Assembly (NCBI RefSeq): GCF_025699485.1
Contig: NZ_JANUXN010000003.1
Location: forward strand, 186,001 to 250,000
From: Thauera carbonicopians
Lineage (GTDB): Bacteria; Pseudomonadota; Gammaproteobacteria; Burkholderiales; Rhodocyclaceae
Length of the DNA stretch: 64,000 nucleotides
Reading direction: 5' to 3'
A program made the translations under genes and the position numbers. The stretch's first letter is position 1, and each line of letters begins with the position of its first letter. Shown in pieces: positions 7,584-16,811 of the stretch. The notes under the pieces were generated by a model. The model was not told the origin of the DNA. It worked only from the letters and a program-made list of their open reading frames with translations, and did not search any database.

Positions 7584-9650
7584 TTGTTCTTTCGCCATCC
7601 TGTTCAGACTGCAGCCTCGGGCTTCGGCACCTTCGTCGTGTCCGTCGCTGCCAGCTGTGCATGGGCGGCGGATGCCTTCTTCGACGACGTGCCGATCGTC
7701 CTGACCGCGTCGCGCATGGCGCAGTCGCCGGTGGATGCACCGGTCGCGGTGACGCTGATCGACCGTGAGATGATCGAAGCCTCGGGCTTCACCGAAATCC
7801 ACGAGCTGATGCGCCTGGTGCCGGGCTTTCTTGTTGCCGACTGGCCGGACGGCTCGCCGGTGGTGGCCAACCATGGCATGAGCGACGCCTATGATCGCCG
7901 CATCAAGGTGATGATCGATGGGCGGACAGTCAATAGCCCGGCGTGGGGCAATACCAACTGGCATGACCTGCCGCTGCGGGTCGACGACATCGAGCGCATC
8001 GAGGTCGTGCGCGGTCCCAATGGCGCGGCCTATGGCGTCAATGCCCTCAACGGGGTCATCAACATCATCACCCGCTCGCCGGCGACCGAGAGCGGCGTGG
8101 CGGTGATCTCGCGGATCGGCGACGATGGTTTCCACGACCACGGCTTCCGCATCAACGGCGATGCCGATGCGGCCATCGACTGGCGGTTGTCGGGTTCGCA
8201 CCGGCGCGCGGTGAACTTCCGCCCCCATCGGAACGAGGATGGTGAGCTGGAGGCGCGCAAGATCGTCGAGCGCTCGGTGCTCAATTTCGGCGCCACGGCG
8301 CAGTTGTCCACGCAGGACGAACTGCAATGGATGCTGGGCCTCAGCCGCGGCAGCACCGACCGCGGGGCGCCGGGCAACCTGGAACATCCGCTGCGCGAGG
8401 ACGATACCCATGCGCACTATGCGCATCTGGGCTGGAAGCGCAGCTTCGCGGTCGATTCCGAGCTGTCCGTGCAGTTCCACCATCAGCGCGAGCGCACGCG
8501 TGTGCCCTGGCAGGTCGCGGCGCCCGGGCTGGGCGTGTTGTCCGTGGACATGGACAGCGACGTGCAGCGGGAGGAACTCGAAGTGCAGTACGGTGCAAGG
8601 CTGTCACCGGCCTGGCGCTTCATGCTCGGTGCGGGGGTGCGCCGTGAGGCGGCGCGCTCGCGGTCGATGTTCGATACCGGCGGCACGATCAGCGGCGTCA
8701 GCAGCCAGTTGTTCGGCAGCGTGGTGTGGTCGCCGGTCGAGCGCCTGCGGGTCGATCTGGGCGGTACGCTGGAAGAGCATCACTACAGCGGTTCGTTGTT
8801 CTCGCCGCGGCTGGCGCTCGGCTATGCGCTGACGCCCGATTCGGCGCTGCGCTTCTCGGCCGGAGTGTCGTACCGGACGCCTTCGCTGGTCGAGTCCCAT
8901 GCGATGCAGGTGATCCGCGTCGGCCCGGAGATCAAGCGGATCGGTGCCTGGGCAGGCGCGGACACCCAGCCGGAGCGGGTGAGGCATGCCGAGTTGGGCT
9001 ATGCGGCGATGTTCCAGGATCTGGGGCTGGGCGTGGATGTGCGGGCCTTCTACCAGGAATATGACGACTATATCGATGACGAGCGCTGCTGGTATCCATT
9101 GAAGCCCTGGGAAAGGCCGCCGAGGGATTCAGCCTGGGCGTGTCCGACGCCGCCGGCGGATTTCGCGCCGATCGAATGGGACTGGCAGGCCAGCCGGGGC
9201 CCGAGTTCCTTCGTGTTCCGGAACGTCGGCAGCTTCCGCGTCACCGGCGGCGAGTTCAGCATCGACTGGCGCCGGCCCGGCTGGGGCCGGGTCGTGTTGT
9301 CGCAGGCCGTCATCGATGTCGATGTTCATGGCAGCAGCGTCGACGAGGATTTCGCGACCAGCGCGCCGAGCTCGATCACTTCGCTGCTGCTGATCAAGGA
9401 GCTGCCGGGGCGCTGGCGCGCCAGCCTGGGCTATTACCGGCATTCGTCGATGAACTGGCTCAACGACGGCGACCGCGTGCCCGAGCAGGATCGCGTCGAC
9501 CTGAAGCTGTCGCGCCGCTTCGGCGGCGCCAATTCGGGCAACGAAGTGGCTTTGGTGGCGCAGAGCGTGGGTGGGCGATACGCGGATTTCCATGCCGGAC
9601 GCTATCGCCGCGAGCCCCAGCTGTTCGGCAGTCTGCGCCTGACGTGGTAG
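7584..9650 (+). CDS. TonB-dependent outer membrane receptor
   Basis: This protein of about 688 residues is a TonB-dependent receptor. A signal peptide ends near CAWA-AD (about residue 29). The plug domain holds VVANHGMSD, the arm VMIDGRTVNSP, and VRGPNGAAYGVNALNGVINIIT, and is followed by a beta-barrel ending in FGSLRLTW with an aromatic C-terminus. The start is a TTG eight bases after GGAG; no ATG in this frame gives a signal peptide. It is the first gene of an operon with a binding protein and a diguanylate cyclase. The ligand is unknown; the association suggests sensing as well as uptake. Confidence 0.88.
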   Translation: MFFRHPVQTAASGFGTFVVSVAASCAWAADAFFDDVPIVLTASRMAQSPVDAPVAVTLIDREMIEASGFTEIHELMRLVPGFLVADWPDGSPVVANHGMSDAYDRRIKVMIDGRTVNSPAWGNTNWHDLPLRVDDIERIEVVRGPNGAAYGVNALNGVINIITRSPATESGVAVISRIGDDGFHDHGFRINGDADAAIDWRLSGSHRRAVNFRPHRNEDGELEARKIVERSVLNFGATAQLSTQDELQWMLGLSRGSTDRGAPGNLEHPLREDDTHAHYAHLGWKRSFAVDSELSVQFHHQRERTRVPWQVAAPGLGVLSVDMDSDVQREELEVQYGARLSPAWRFMLGAGVRREAARSRSMFDTGGTISGVSSQLFGSVVWSPVERLRVDLGGTLEEHHYSGSLFSPRLALGYALTPDSALRFSAGVSYRTPSLVESHAMQVIRVGPEIKRIGAWAGADTQPERVRHAELGYAAMFQDLGLGVDVRAFYQEYDDYIDDERCWYPLKPWERPPRDSAWACPTPPADFAPIEWDWQASRGPSSFVFRNVGSFRVTGGEFSIDWRRPGWGRVVLSQAVIDVDVHGSSVDEDFATSAPSSITSLLLIKELPGRWRASLGYYRHSSMNWLNDGDRVPEQDRVDLKLSRRFGGANSGNEVALVAQSVGGRYADFHAGRYRREPQLFGSLRLTW

Positions 9651-9658
9651 CCGCGCCG

Positions 9659-10584
9659 ATGATCCGGCAGTGGCGGTTCCGCCTGCACTTCTGCCTGCTG
9701 CTGGTGCTGTTGGCGGGGCTGGTGCCGTCCGCACGCGCCGCGCTGGAAGTGGCTTGGTGGTGTCGCAGCGCACCGGCCCGCATGGCGTGTTCGCGCAGAA
9801 TTTCAGCCGCGCCGCGGCCAGCCTGGGCCATCACGTGGTCGATGCCGGCTCGCTGGACGAAGGCCTGGACGACACTGCCCTCGCGCGTGCCGACCTGGTC
9901 ATCGCCAGCGGTGAAGCAGCGCTGTCGGCCGTGCTGCGCCTGCATTCGCGCCCGACGCTGGCGGTCATGATCGGCCGGGCGCGCTTCGAGAACATCCGCC
10001 GCGACCATGCCGACCGGCCTTTGTCCGCCGTCACGCTCGATCAGCCGGCGGAGCGGCAATTGCGCCTGCTCCAGGCCGTGATGCCCGATGCGCAGCGGGC
10101 GGGGATCCTGTTCGGGCCGGAACGAATGGGCGCCGCCTCCTTCGAGCGGGCGGCAGAGGCGCTGCAGATCGACCTGGTGGACCGCGTGGTGAGCGACGAG
10201 AGCGGCCTGATGAAGCAGCTCGAAGGCGTGCTGCGCGAGTGCGACGGCCTCATCGCGCTGCCCGATGCGCTTCTCTCCACGCCTGTCTCGGTGCGCTCGA
10301 TCCTGCTCACCAGTTATCGTTACCAGCGGCCGATCATCGCGTTTTCACGCGCATACGTCGAAGCGGGCGCGCTGGCCGCCATTTTCACCACACCGGAACA
10401 GGCCGCCACCGATCTCATCGCCTGGCTGCGCACCCAGGACGGTGGCCGTGTCGAGCTGCCGCCGGTGAGCGGTCCGGCGTCCTTCGAAATCGCCGTCAAC
10501 CGCCAGGTTGCCCGTGCGCTGGGCATCAACGTGGCGAGCGACGAGGAGCTGTTGCGTTTCATCGCCACGGGAGAGCGCCGATGA
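9659..10584 (+). CDS. Periplasmic ABC-type substrate-binding protein, apparent frameshift
   Basis: The reading frame starting at ATG 9659 encodes a textbook signal peptide (RFRLHFCLLLVLLAGLVPSA then ALEVA). It then runs out of homology near 9753, while the +1 frame takes over with LVVSQRTGPHGVFAQNF and continues to 10584. One missing base between GTG-GC and TTG explains both halves, so the gene is either frameshifted or affected by a sequencing error. The intact product would be about 307 residues, resembling ABC substrate-binding proteins of the two-lobed type. It begins 9 bp after the receptor and overlaps the diguanylate cyclase start (ATGA). It probably hands ligand state to the cyclase. 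Confidence 0.7.
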
Positions 10585-11903
10585 ACGCCGCCCGGATTCC
10601 GTTGCGCAGGCGCCTGCTGCTGACCGTCCTGTTGCCGATGTCACTGCTCATCGCTGCGATGGCGGGCCTGTTCCTGCACCGCGGCGAGCGCATGACCCAG
10701 GATGCGATCGTCGAACGCGGCCTCGCCATCGTCAGCTTCTTTGCCCCGGCCGCCGAGTATGGCGTGATTTCGGGCAATGCCGACAACCTCAACGAACTGA
10801 TGGAGGCGCTGCGCAAGTTGTCGGGCGTCGCGGCCGTCGTGCTGTACGAGCGCGGTGGCGAAGTCATTGCCGCGCGCGGGACGGCGCATCTGCTCGATGC
10901 CGCGCGCATCAAGGCGGTGCATGAGCCGATGCGGCTCGAGCAATGGGGCAGCTTCAGGGGGTTTGCGGCGCCGGTGATGTCGGTGCCGATGGTGGTCGAC
11001 GAAATGGGCGGCGAAGGCGAGAGGCCCAAGCCGGAGCCGGTCGGCTGGGTGTATGTCGAACTCGAGACCAGCGCGCTCGATGCCGAGTGGCGGGCGACGA
11101 TGATGACCACGCTCGGCCTGGCGTTCGTGATCGTGCTGCTCACCGCGCTGCTTGCGGTACAGCTGACGAGCCAGGTCAGCCGGCCGCTGGCCCGCCTGGC
11201 TGAGGCGGTCAAGCGCATTGCCGGCGGCGAAAGCGACGTGCAGGTGTCCGATGCCGCCGGCAGCGAGGAGCTGCACGAACTGCAGCAGGGCTTCAACTCG
11301 ATGGCGCGCGCCATCGACAGCGCCCACCAGCACATGCAGGCCCGGATCGACGAAGCCACCGAGCGCCTTGCCTACCAGGCCATGCACGATCCCTTGACGG
11401 CGTTGCCGAACCGCCGGGCCTTCGAGCTGGCGCTTGCCGAAATGGTCGCCACCTCGCGCCGGGTGGGGGACCATGGGGCGCTGTGCTTCATCGACCTGGA
11501 CAACTTCAAGACCGTGAACGACACCGTCGGCCATGCCGCGGGCGACGCGCTGCTGTGCCGGATCGCCGACCTGATCCGGCACCGGCTGCGCGCGGGCGAC
11601 ACGGTGTGCCGCATCGGCGGCGACGAGTTCGCCATGATCCTGCGCGGCTGCTCCAGTGACGACGCCCATCGCATCGCCAACGGCGTGTGCGATGCGGTCC
11701 GCGAGATGCGCTTCGAATGGGATGGCCGGACCTTCCGTGTCGGTGCCAGCATCGGCTTCGCGATCATCGACCCGTCCGTCGACAACGTCGCAGACGTGCT
11801 CAGGGCGGCCGACCATGCCTGCTATACGGTGAAGCGCGAAGGGCGGGGCTACGCCATGGAGTATCAGCCCGAGCGGGTGGAAAACGGCGGCTCGCCCGTA
11901 TAA
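10581..11903 (+). CDS. Membrane diguanylate cyclase (sensor-HAMP-GGDEF)
   Basis: This 440-residue inner-membrane protein has TM1 near residues 9-28, a periplasmic sensor region of about 145 residues, TM2 near 175-197, a HAMP linker and a C-terminal GGDEF domain. The active site is intact (GGDEF near residue 346). A product-inhibition I-site RxxD (RAGD) lies five residues upstream. It should make c-di-GMP from two GTP. The start overlaps the upstream binding-protein stop. The periplasmic domain may be of the CHASE8 type, but I cannot confirm that by eye. Confidence 0.88.
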   Translation: MNAARIPLRRRLLLTVLLPMSLLIAAMAGLFLHRGERMTQDAIVERGLAIVSFFAPAAEYGVISGNADNLNELMEALRKLSGVAAVVLYERGGEVIAARGTAHLLDAARIKAVHEPMRLEQWGSFRGFAAPVMSVPMVVDEMGGEGERPKPEPVGWVYVELETSALDAEWRATMMTTLGLAFVIVLLTALLAVQLTSQVSRPLARLAEAVKRIAGGESDVQVSDAAGSEELHELQQGFNSMARAIDSAHQHMQARIDEATERLAYQAMHDPLTALPNRRAFELALAEMVATSRRVGDHGALCFIDLDNFKTVNDTVGHAAGDALLCRIADLIRHRLRAGDTVCRIGGDEFAMILRGCSSDDAHRIANGVCDAVREMRFEWDGRTFRVGASIGFAIIDPSVDNVADVLRAADHACYTVKREGRGYAMEYQPERVENGGSPV

Positions 11904-11904
11904 T
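11899..11904 (+). promoter_or_regulatory. Possible sigma-70 -10 box for recC
   Basis: A consensus TATAAT straddles the stop codon of the diguanylate cyclase gene, 58 bp ahead of recC. No good -35 hexamer lies 16-18 bp upstream, so this is only a candidate promoter for recC. Confidence 0.4.
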
Positions 11905-11961
11905 CCGCGCTCGATCCGCGCGAGCGCCCTTGCTGGCGCTGCTCCGTCCGGCGCTTCCGCC

Positions 11962-14900
11962 ATGTTCCATTTGAGTTTCTCGAACCGCTTCGAAATCCTG
12001 CTCGACAGCCTGCTCGAACGCCTCGGCGCCGAGCAACTGGGGCCGTTCGGCCAGCGCCAGGTGGTGGTGCCGAGCAGCGCGCTACGGCGCAAGGTCGAAC
12101 TGGCGATGGCCGACCGTGAGGGCATTTGCGCCAACCTCGGTTTCGACTATCTCGCCCAGTGGCTGTGGCGGCAGATCCGCCTCGTCGTGCCGGTGCCGGA
12201 ACGTTCGCCCTTCGCGGTCGGGACGCTGGCCTGGCGCATCCACGGCCTGCTCGATCCGGCGCATGAAGCCAATGCCTGGCTGGCCGGCCATCCACGGCTG
12301 GCGCGCTATCTCGAGCGCGCAGACGCGCGCATGCGCTTCGAGCTGGCCGAGCGCATCGCGCAGGTCTTCGACCATTACCTGACCTATCGTCCCCAATGGC
12401 TCGAAACCTGGGCGGGCAGGCGCGGCTCGGTGCTCGACGCCGGCGCTTCGGCGGCCGAGCGCGAGGACGAGGCCTGGCAGGCCGAGCTCTGGAGCCGCAT
12501 CCACGAAGGCCTGGCGCTGGGCCAGGAACATCCGGCGCGGACCTTCCTGCGCCGCGTCACGGCGATGTCGGGAGAGGAACTGGCCGCCGCCGGCCTGCCC
12601 GCGTCGGTGCATGTGTTCGGCCTGCCGGCGCTGCCGCCGCTTTATCTCGACATGCTGCGCGAGTTGGCGCGCGTGGTCGAGGTGCGGCTGTACGTGCTCA
12701 ATCCCTGCAGTGAATTCTGGTTCGACATCGTCGATGCGCGCCGTCTGTCCTGGCTCGCCGCGCGGCAGCAGGACATGTTCTTCGAAACCGGCAACAGCCT
12801 GCTCGCGGCCTGGGGCAAGCAGACGCGCGCCCACATCGGCCTGCTGTTCGAAGGCGAGCATGCGGTGGAGGAGGAAGCCGTCTTCGCTCCCCACCCCGGC
12901 CGCCACCTGCTGGCGCGGCTGCAGAACGCCATCCTCGGCCTGCAGCAGCTCGAACCGGCCAGCATCCGGCTGGCGGCGAGCGACCGCAGCATCGAAGTGC
13001 AGGTCTGCCATTCACGCACGCGCGAACTCGAAGTGCTGCACGACCGCCTGCTCGGCCTGTTCAAGGCCGGCGCCGGCACGCCGGAGGCGCTGCAGCCGGC
13101 GGACGTCGTGGTGCTGACGCCCGATCTCGAAAGCACCGCGCCGCTGATCGAAGCGGTGTTCGGCACCGTGCCGCGCGAACGGCACATTCCCTGGCGCATC
13201 ACCGGTCTCGGCGGCAGGCAGGACAATCCCGTCGCCAGGGTGCTCGACCGGGCGCTGCAGCTCGCGGTCGGCCGCTTTCCCGCCAGCCAGGTGTTCGATC
13301 TGCTGCAGCAGGTGCCGGTGGCAGCGCGCTTCGGCCTCGACGACGCGGCGCTGGAAACGATCCACGACTGGATGCGCGAAGCCGGTGTGCGCTGGGGGCT
13401 GGAAGCCGGTGGCAGCGACGATGGCGTGCTGCGGCCCGTCGGCCACACGCTGGAGGACGGCCTGCACCGCCTGTTCCTCGCCTGGGCGGCGGGCGATGCC
13501 GCGCAGCGCGCCACTTTCGCCGGCCATGTCGGCGCGGCGGCGCCGGAAGGCCATGCTGCGCTCGCGCTCGGCGGCTTCTGGCGCTACGTCGACAGCCTGC
13601 GCGCGATGCGCGACGAGCTGCAGCAGGCGCATGACGGCGAAGGCTGGCGCCGGGTGCTTTATGCCGTGCTGGAGCGCCTGGTCGATGACAGCGCCGAGCA
13701 CGCCGACGCCCTGCGCGAGGTTCGCGCCGCCATCGCCGCGCTGGCCGACGACATCGCCACGGCCGGCTGCGACGCCGAGCTTGCGCTCGACGTGGTGCAT
13801 CCCGCGCTGGCCGCGCGGCTCGACGACCCTGCGCGCGGCGCCGTGCCCGGCGGCACGGTCACCTTCTCCGCGCTGTCGGCCTTGCGCGGCCTGCCGTACC
13901 GCGTCGTCTGCCTGATCGGCCTGGACCAGGGCGCCTTCCCCGGCAGCGACCGCCCGGCCGAGTTCGACCTGATGAGCGCCCGCCCGCAGGCCGGCGACCG
14001 CCAGCGCCGCCTCGACGACCGCAACCTCTTCCTCGATCTGGTCCTGTCGGCGCGCGAGGTGCTGCATCTGTCCTATGTCGGCCGCAGCGTGCGCGACGGC
14101 TCGGCGCTGCCGCCGTCGGTGCTGGTCGATGAGCTGCTTGACACCCTGGCCGGCGCCTGCGCCGCCGAAGCCGGCGACCCCCAGGCCGTGGCGCAAGCGC
14201 GTGAGCGCCTGCTCCTTCATCATCCGCTGCAGGCCTTTGCTGCCGACTATTTCGTCGCCGCCGGGCGCAATGATGCGCGGCTGGCGAGCTTCAACGAGGA
14301 CTACGCCAGGGTGCTCGCCAGCCGGCTTGAGGCCGGCATGCAGCCGGTGGCGATCGACGTGGAAGAGGCGCTGGAGGAGGGTGACGATGTCGAGGACGAC
14401 GGAAACGTGGCCGCGCCCACGCCGGCCACGCCCTTCTTCGTGTTGCCATTGCCGCCGCCCGAAGCCGTCTGGCGCGAAGTGGACCTGCAGCAACTGACGC
14501 GTTTCTTTTCCCACCCCGGGCGCTATCTGCTGCGCGAGCGGCTGGGGCTGGCGCTGCCCGAAGCCGAAGCCGAACTCGACGACGTCGAGCCGATGCTGCC
14601 CGACTGGCCGGCATCCCAGGCGCTGGCGCGGCGCCTGCTGCCGGTGCTGCTCGGGCCGGAGGAGGATGCGTGCGAAGCGTCCGCGCTGTGGGCGCTCGCC
14701 CGTGCCGGCGGTGAATATCCGGCCGGCCGCCTGGGCGAGGGCGCGCTCGAACGCGAACTCGGCAGCCTGTGTGCCTTCGCCCGCCGCCTGCAGATCCAGG
14801 CGGAGCCGGCGCTGCCGCCGCACGTCGCACGCGTCGAGGTCCGCTTCGACGGCGAGACCTGGACCCTGTCCGCGGCCTTTGCCGACCTGCGTCCCGATGG

Positions 14901-15345
14901 CCTGCTGTTCGCGCGCTACGACGACACCCGCGCCGCCGATTGTCTGGGCGCGTGGCTTGCCCATCTGCTGCTGTGTGCGGATCCCGCCCCCGGCGTGGCG
15001 GCGCGCACGCGCGGCCTGTCGCGCGACGGCGGCTTCGCCTTCCGGCCCTTGGTCCGGGCGCAGGCGCGGGAGGAATTGCACGCGCTGCTCGCGCTCTACC
15101 GCGAAGGCCTGGTCCGGCCGCTGCATTTCTTCCCCAAGTCTGCCTGGGCCTGCATGAGCAGCGGCGGCAAGGACAGCGAGGCAATGAAGAAATGGGGCGG
15201 CGGCATGCGGCCGGAGTTCGGCGAAGCCAACGATCCGGCCTGGCGTCTGGTGCTCAGGGGCGAGCAGGGGCTGCCCGGCGAGCGCTTCTTCGAACTTGCG
15301 CGCCAGGTGCTGGGGCCGCTGTTCGAGCACCTCGAGGACGCCTGA
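11962..15345 (+). CDS. recC: Exodeoxyribonuclease V subunit gamma (RecC)
   Basis: This 1127-residue protein is close to the usual RecC length (about 1120). RecC is the helicase-like, catalytically dead subunit of RecBCD that recognises Chi and splits the duplex. Family features are the N-terminal MFHLSFSNRFE segment, the region RGLPYRVVCLIGLDQGAFPG near residues 640-660, and WRISGLGG-like remnants of helicase motifs (WRITGLGG here). Its partners recB and recD lie about 1.5 kb downstream, separated by yigZ and the inverted dps. It starts at an ATG 58 bp after the cyclase gene. Confidence 0.93.
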   Translation: MFHLSFSNRFEILLDSLLERLGAEQLGPFGQRQVVVPSSALRRKVELAMADREGICANLGFDYLAQWLWRQIRLVVPVPERSPFAVGTLAWRIHGLLDPAHEANAWLAGHPRLARYLERADARMRFELAERIAQVFDHYLTYRPQWLETWAGRRGSVLDAGASAAEREDEAWQAELWSRIHEGLALGQEHPARTFLRRVTAMSGEELAAAGLPASVHVFGLPALPPLYLDMLRELARVVEVRLYVLNPCSEFWFDIVDARRLSWLAARQQDMFFETGNSLLAAWGKQTRAHIGLLFEGEHAVEEEAVFAPHPGRHLLARLQNAILGLQQLEPASIRLAASDRSIEVQVCHSRTRELEVLHDRLLGLFKAGAGTPEALQPADVVVLTPDLESTAPLIEAVFGTVPRERHIPWRITGLGGRQDNPVARVLDRALQLAVGRFPASQVFDLLQQVPVAARFGLDDAALETIHDWMREAGVRWGLEAGGSDDGVLRPVGHTLEDGLHRLFLAWAAGDAAQRATFAGHVGAAAPEGHAALALGGFWRYVDSLRAMRDELQQAHDGEGWRRVLYAVLERLVDDSAEHADALREVRAAIAALADDIATAGCDAELALDVVHPALAARLDDPARGAVPGGTVTFSALSALRGLPYRVVCLIGLDQGAFPGSDRPAEFDLMSARPQAGDRQRRLDDRNLFLDLVLSAREVLHLSYVGRSVRDGSALPPSVLVDELLDTLAGACAAEAGDPQAVAQARERLLLHHPLQAFAADYFVAAGRNDARLASFNEDYARVLASRLEAGMQPVAIDVEEALEEGDDVEDDGNVAAPTPATPFFVLPLPPPEAVWREVDLQQLTRFFSHPGRYLLRERLGLALPEAEAELDDVEPMLPDWPASQALARRLLPVLLGPEEDACEASALWALARAGGEYPAGRLGEGALERELGSLCAFARRLQIQAEPALPPHVARVEVRFDGETWTLSAAFADLRPDGLLFARYDDTRAADCLGAWLAHLLLCADPAPGVAARTRGLSRDGGFAFRPLVRAQAREELHALLALYREGLVRPLHFFPKSAWACMSSGGKDSEAMKKWGGGMRPEFGEANDPAWRLVLRGEQGLPGERFFELARQVLGPLFEHLEDA

Positions 15346-15358
15346 CCGGACCGATGCC

Positions 15359-15967
15359 ATGCCGCTGACACTTGCCGAACCCGTCCATAGCGAACTGATC
15401 ATCAAGAAGAGCCGCTTCATCGGCTGCGTGCAGCCGATGGCCGACCGCGCCAGCGCGCAGAAGGTGGTGGCCGGCCTGTGGGCCGAGCATCCGGGTGCCC
15501 GCCACGTCTGCTGGGCCTTGCTCGCGAGCGGGCAGTCGGCGGCGGTGGATGACGGCGAACCCAGCGGCACCGCCGGCCGGCCGATGCTGGACGTGCTGCG
15601 CCACCAGGATCTGGAAGGCGTGCTCGCCACCGTGGTGCGCTATTTCGGCGGTATCAAGCTGGGCGCGGGCGGGCTGGTGCGCGCCTATACAGATAGCGTC
15701 GCCCAGGCCTTGCTGACTGCGACCAAGGTGCCGATCGTGCGCCTGCGGACGCTCGGCTGCACCGTGCCCTACGCGCAGGAAGGCATGCTGCGCCGCGAGC
15801 TGGATGCGGCCGGCGCGGCCCTGCTGGATGTCGCCCACGGCCAGGCGGTGACGCTGCGCTTCGGCTTGGCCGAGGATGCCGCCGCCGGGCTCGTCAGCCG
15901 CCTGAACGAGCTGGGACAGGGGCGGCTGCTGTGGCTGGACGAGCAGGAACTGTCGGGCGGAGAGTGA
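15359..15967 (+). CDS. YigZ/IMPACT family protein
   Basis: This 202-residue protein belongs to the UPF0029/IMPACT family. N-terminal KSRFIGC, the signature DDGEPSGTAGRP (about residues 63-74) and VVRYFGGIKLGAGGLVRAY (near 92-110) are diagnostic. The C-terminal DUF1949-like domain is present. The biochemical role in bacteria is unclear; eukaryotic IMPACT regulates the GCN2 kinase. The ATG sits 13 bp after the recC stop, so it probably shares the recC transcript. The terminator immediately downstream marks the end of this unit. Confidence 0.9.
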   Translation: MPLTLAEPVHSELIIKKSRFIGCVQPMADRASAQKVVAGLWAEHPGARHVCWALLASGQSAAVDDGEPSGTAGRPMLDVLRHQDLEGVLATVVRYFGGIKLGAGGLVRAYTDSVAQALLTATKVPIVRLRTLGCTVPYAQEGMLRRELDAAGAALLDVAHGQAVTLRFGLAEDAAAGLVSRLNELGQGRLLWLDEQELSGGE

Positions 15968-15985
15968 GCCGGGCGTAAAAAAAGC

Positions 15986-16021
15986 ACTGCCCCCTGGCCG
16001 GCGCGCCGGCCAGGGGGCAGT
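15986..16021. terminator. Bidirectional terminator between yigZ and dps
   Basis: A perfect 36-bp palindrome of the form ACTGCCCCCTGGCCGG... lies between two convergent genes. On the minus strand it is followed by a run of seven T, giving a strong intrinsic terminator for dps. On the plus strand the T tract is weak (TCTTGT). Confidence 0.88.
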
Positions 16022-16049
16022 CTTGTCCTGCTGTTGCTCGCGAGCCCGC

Positions 16050-16544
16050 TTATTCTTCCAGCGTGCTGCGCAGCATCCAGGCGGTCTTCTCGTGCACTTC
16101 GAGACGCTGGGTCAGCATGTCGGCGGTCGGCTGGTCGTTGGCTTCGTCGACCAGATCGAACAGCGAGCGCGCGGTGCGGGCGGTGGCTTCCTGGGCGATG
16201 ACGAGGTGGCGGACCATGTCCTCGGCCTTGGGCACGCCGTCGACCTCCTTGATCGAGGTCAGCTTGGCGAACTCCTTGTAGGTGCCCGGTGCCGGGAAGC
16301 CCAGCGCGCGGATGCGCTCGGCGATGACGTCGAGCGCGTTCCACTGCTCGGTGTACTGGTCCATGAACATCGCGTGCAGGCTGTTGAACTGCGGGCCGGT
16401 GACGTTCCAGTGGAAGTTGTGCGTCATCAGGTACAGCGTGTAGCTGTCGGCCAGAAAGGCGGACAGGCCGGCGACGATCTTCTTGCGCTGATCCTCGGGA
16501 ATGCCGATGTCGATCGCCGGGGTTTTCGTCTTCTTGCTTGCCAT
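16050..16544 (-). CDS. dps: Dps-family DNA-binding ferritin-like protein
   Basis: This 164-residue protein matches typical Dps length. Dps forms a dodecamer that oxidises and stores iron and protects DNA under oxidative stress or starvation. The ferroxidase motif is visible: [18 protein letters not shown] followed by DQYTEQ, with the conserved His, His, Asp and Glu residues at the subunit interface. A Lys-rich N-terminal tail (MASKKTKTP) could bind DNA. I chose the second ATG (16544) because AGGAG lies 9 bases before it. It is transcribed opposite to its rec neighbours and has its own terminator. Confidence 0.93.
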   Translation of the reverse strand: MASKKTKTPAIDIGIPEDQRKKIVAGLSAFLADSYTLYLMTHNFHWNVTGPQFNSLHAMFMDQYTEQWNALDVIAERIRALGFPAPGTYKEFAKLTSIKEVDGVPKAEDMVRHLVIAQEATARTARSLFDLVDEANDQPTADMLTQRLEVHEKTAWMLRSTLEE

Positions 16545-16649
16545 GTGCATGATCTCCTGCATGAAAGAGGATTCGGGGCCGTTCGGCGGCGTGTCGTCCG
16601 GCCTGCGATGCAAGTCGGATGTCGCCGTACGCGAATCGGCTGAGCGGTC

Positions 16650-16679
16650 AGAATACCGCTTAAACGCATCGCTGCGTTT
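16650..16679 (-). promoter_or_regulatory. Candidate dps promoter and operator dyad
   Basis: The 267-bp gap between dps and recB holds the dyad AAACGCA-TCGC-TGCGTTT (16662-16679). On the minus strand it overlaps the -35 position of a possible promoter whose -10 is TATTCT (16655-16650). This is a plausible regulator site for dps. Which regulator binds is unknown; OxyR is only a guess from the gene's role. Confidence 0.35.
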
Positions 16680-16811
16680 GATTCGGGCGATTGACGCGGA
16701 CAATCGGTGCACGCCGGCAGGCCGGATGGCCCGGGCACCGTGCTATCGTCGCCTGTCCCCGCCCTCGCTCTCCTTCGTGACGGCTCAATCTTCGACCGCG
16801 CCATTTTCACC

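Noticed and set aside
13012-15630. Long open frame antisense to recC
   Set aside because: Same GC-driven effect; low-complexity Arg/Ala/Gln composition and no start signal.
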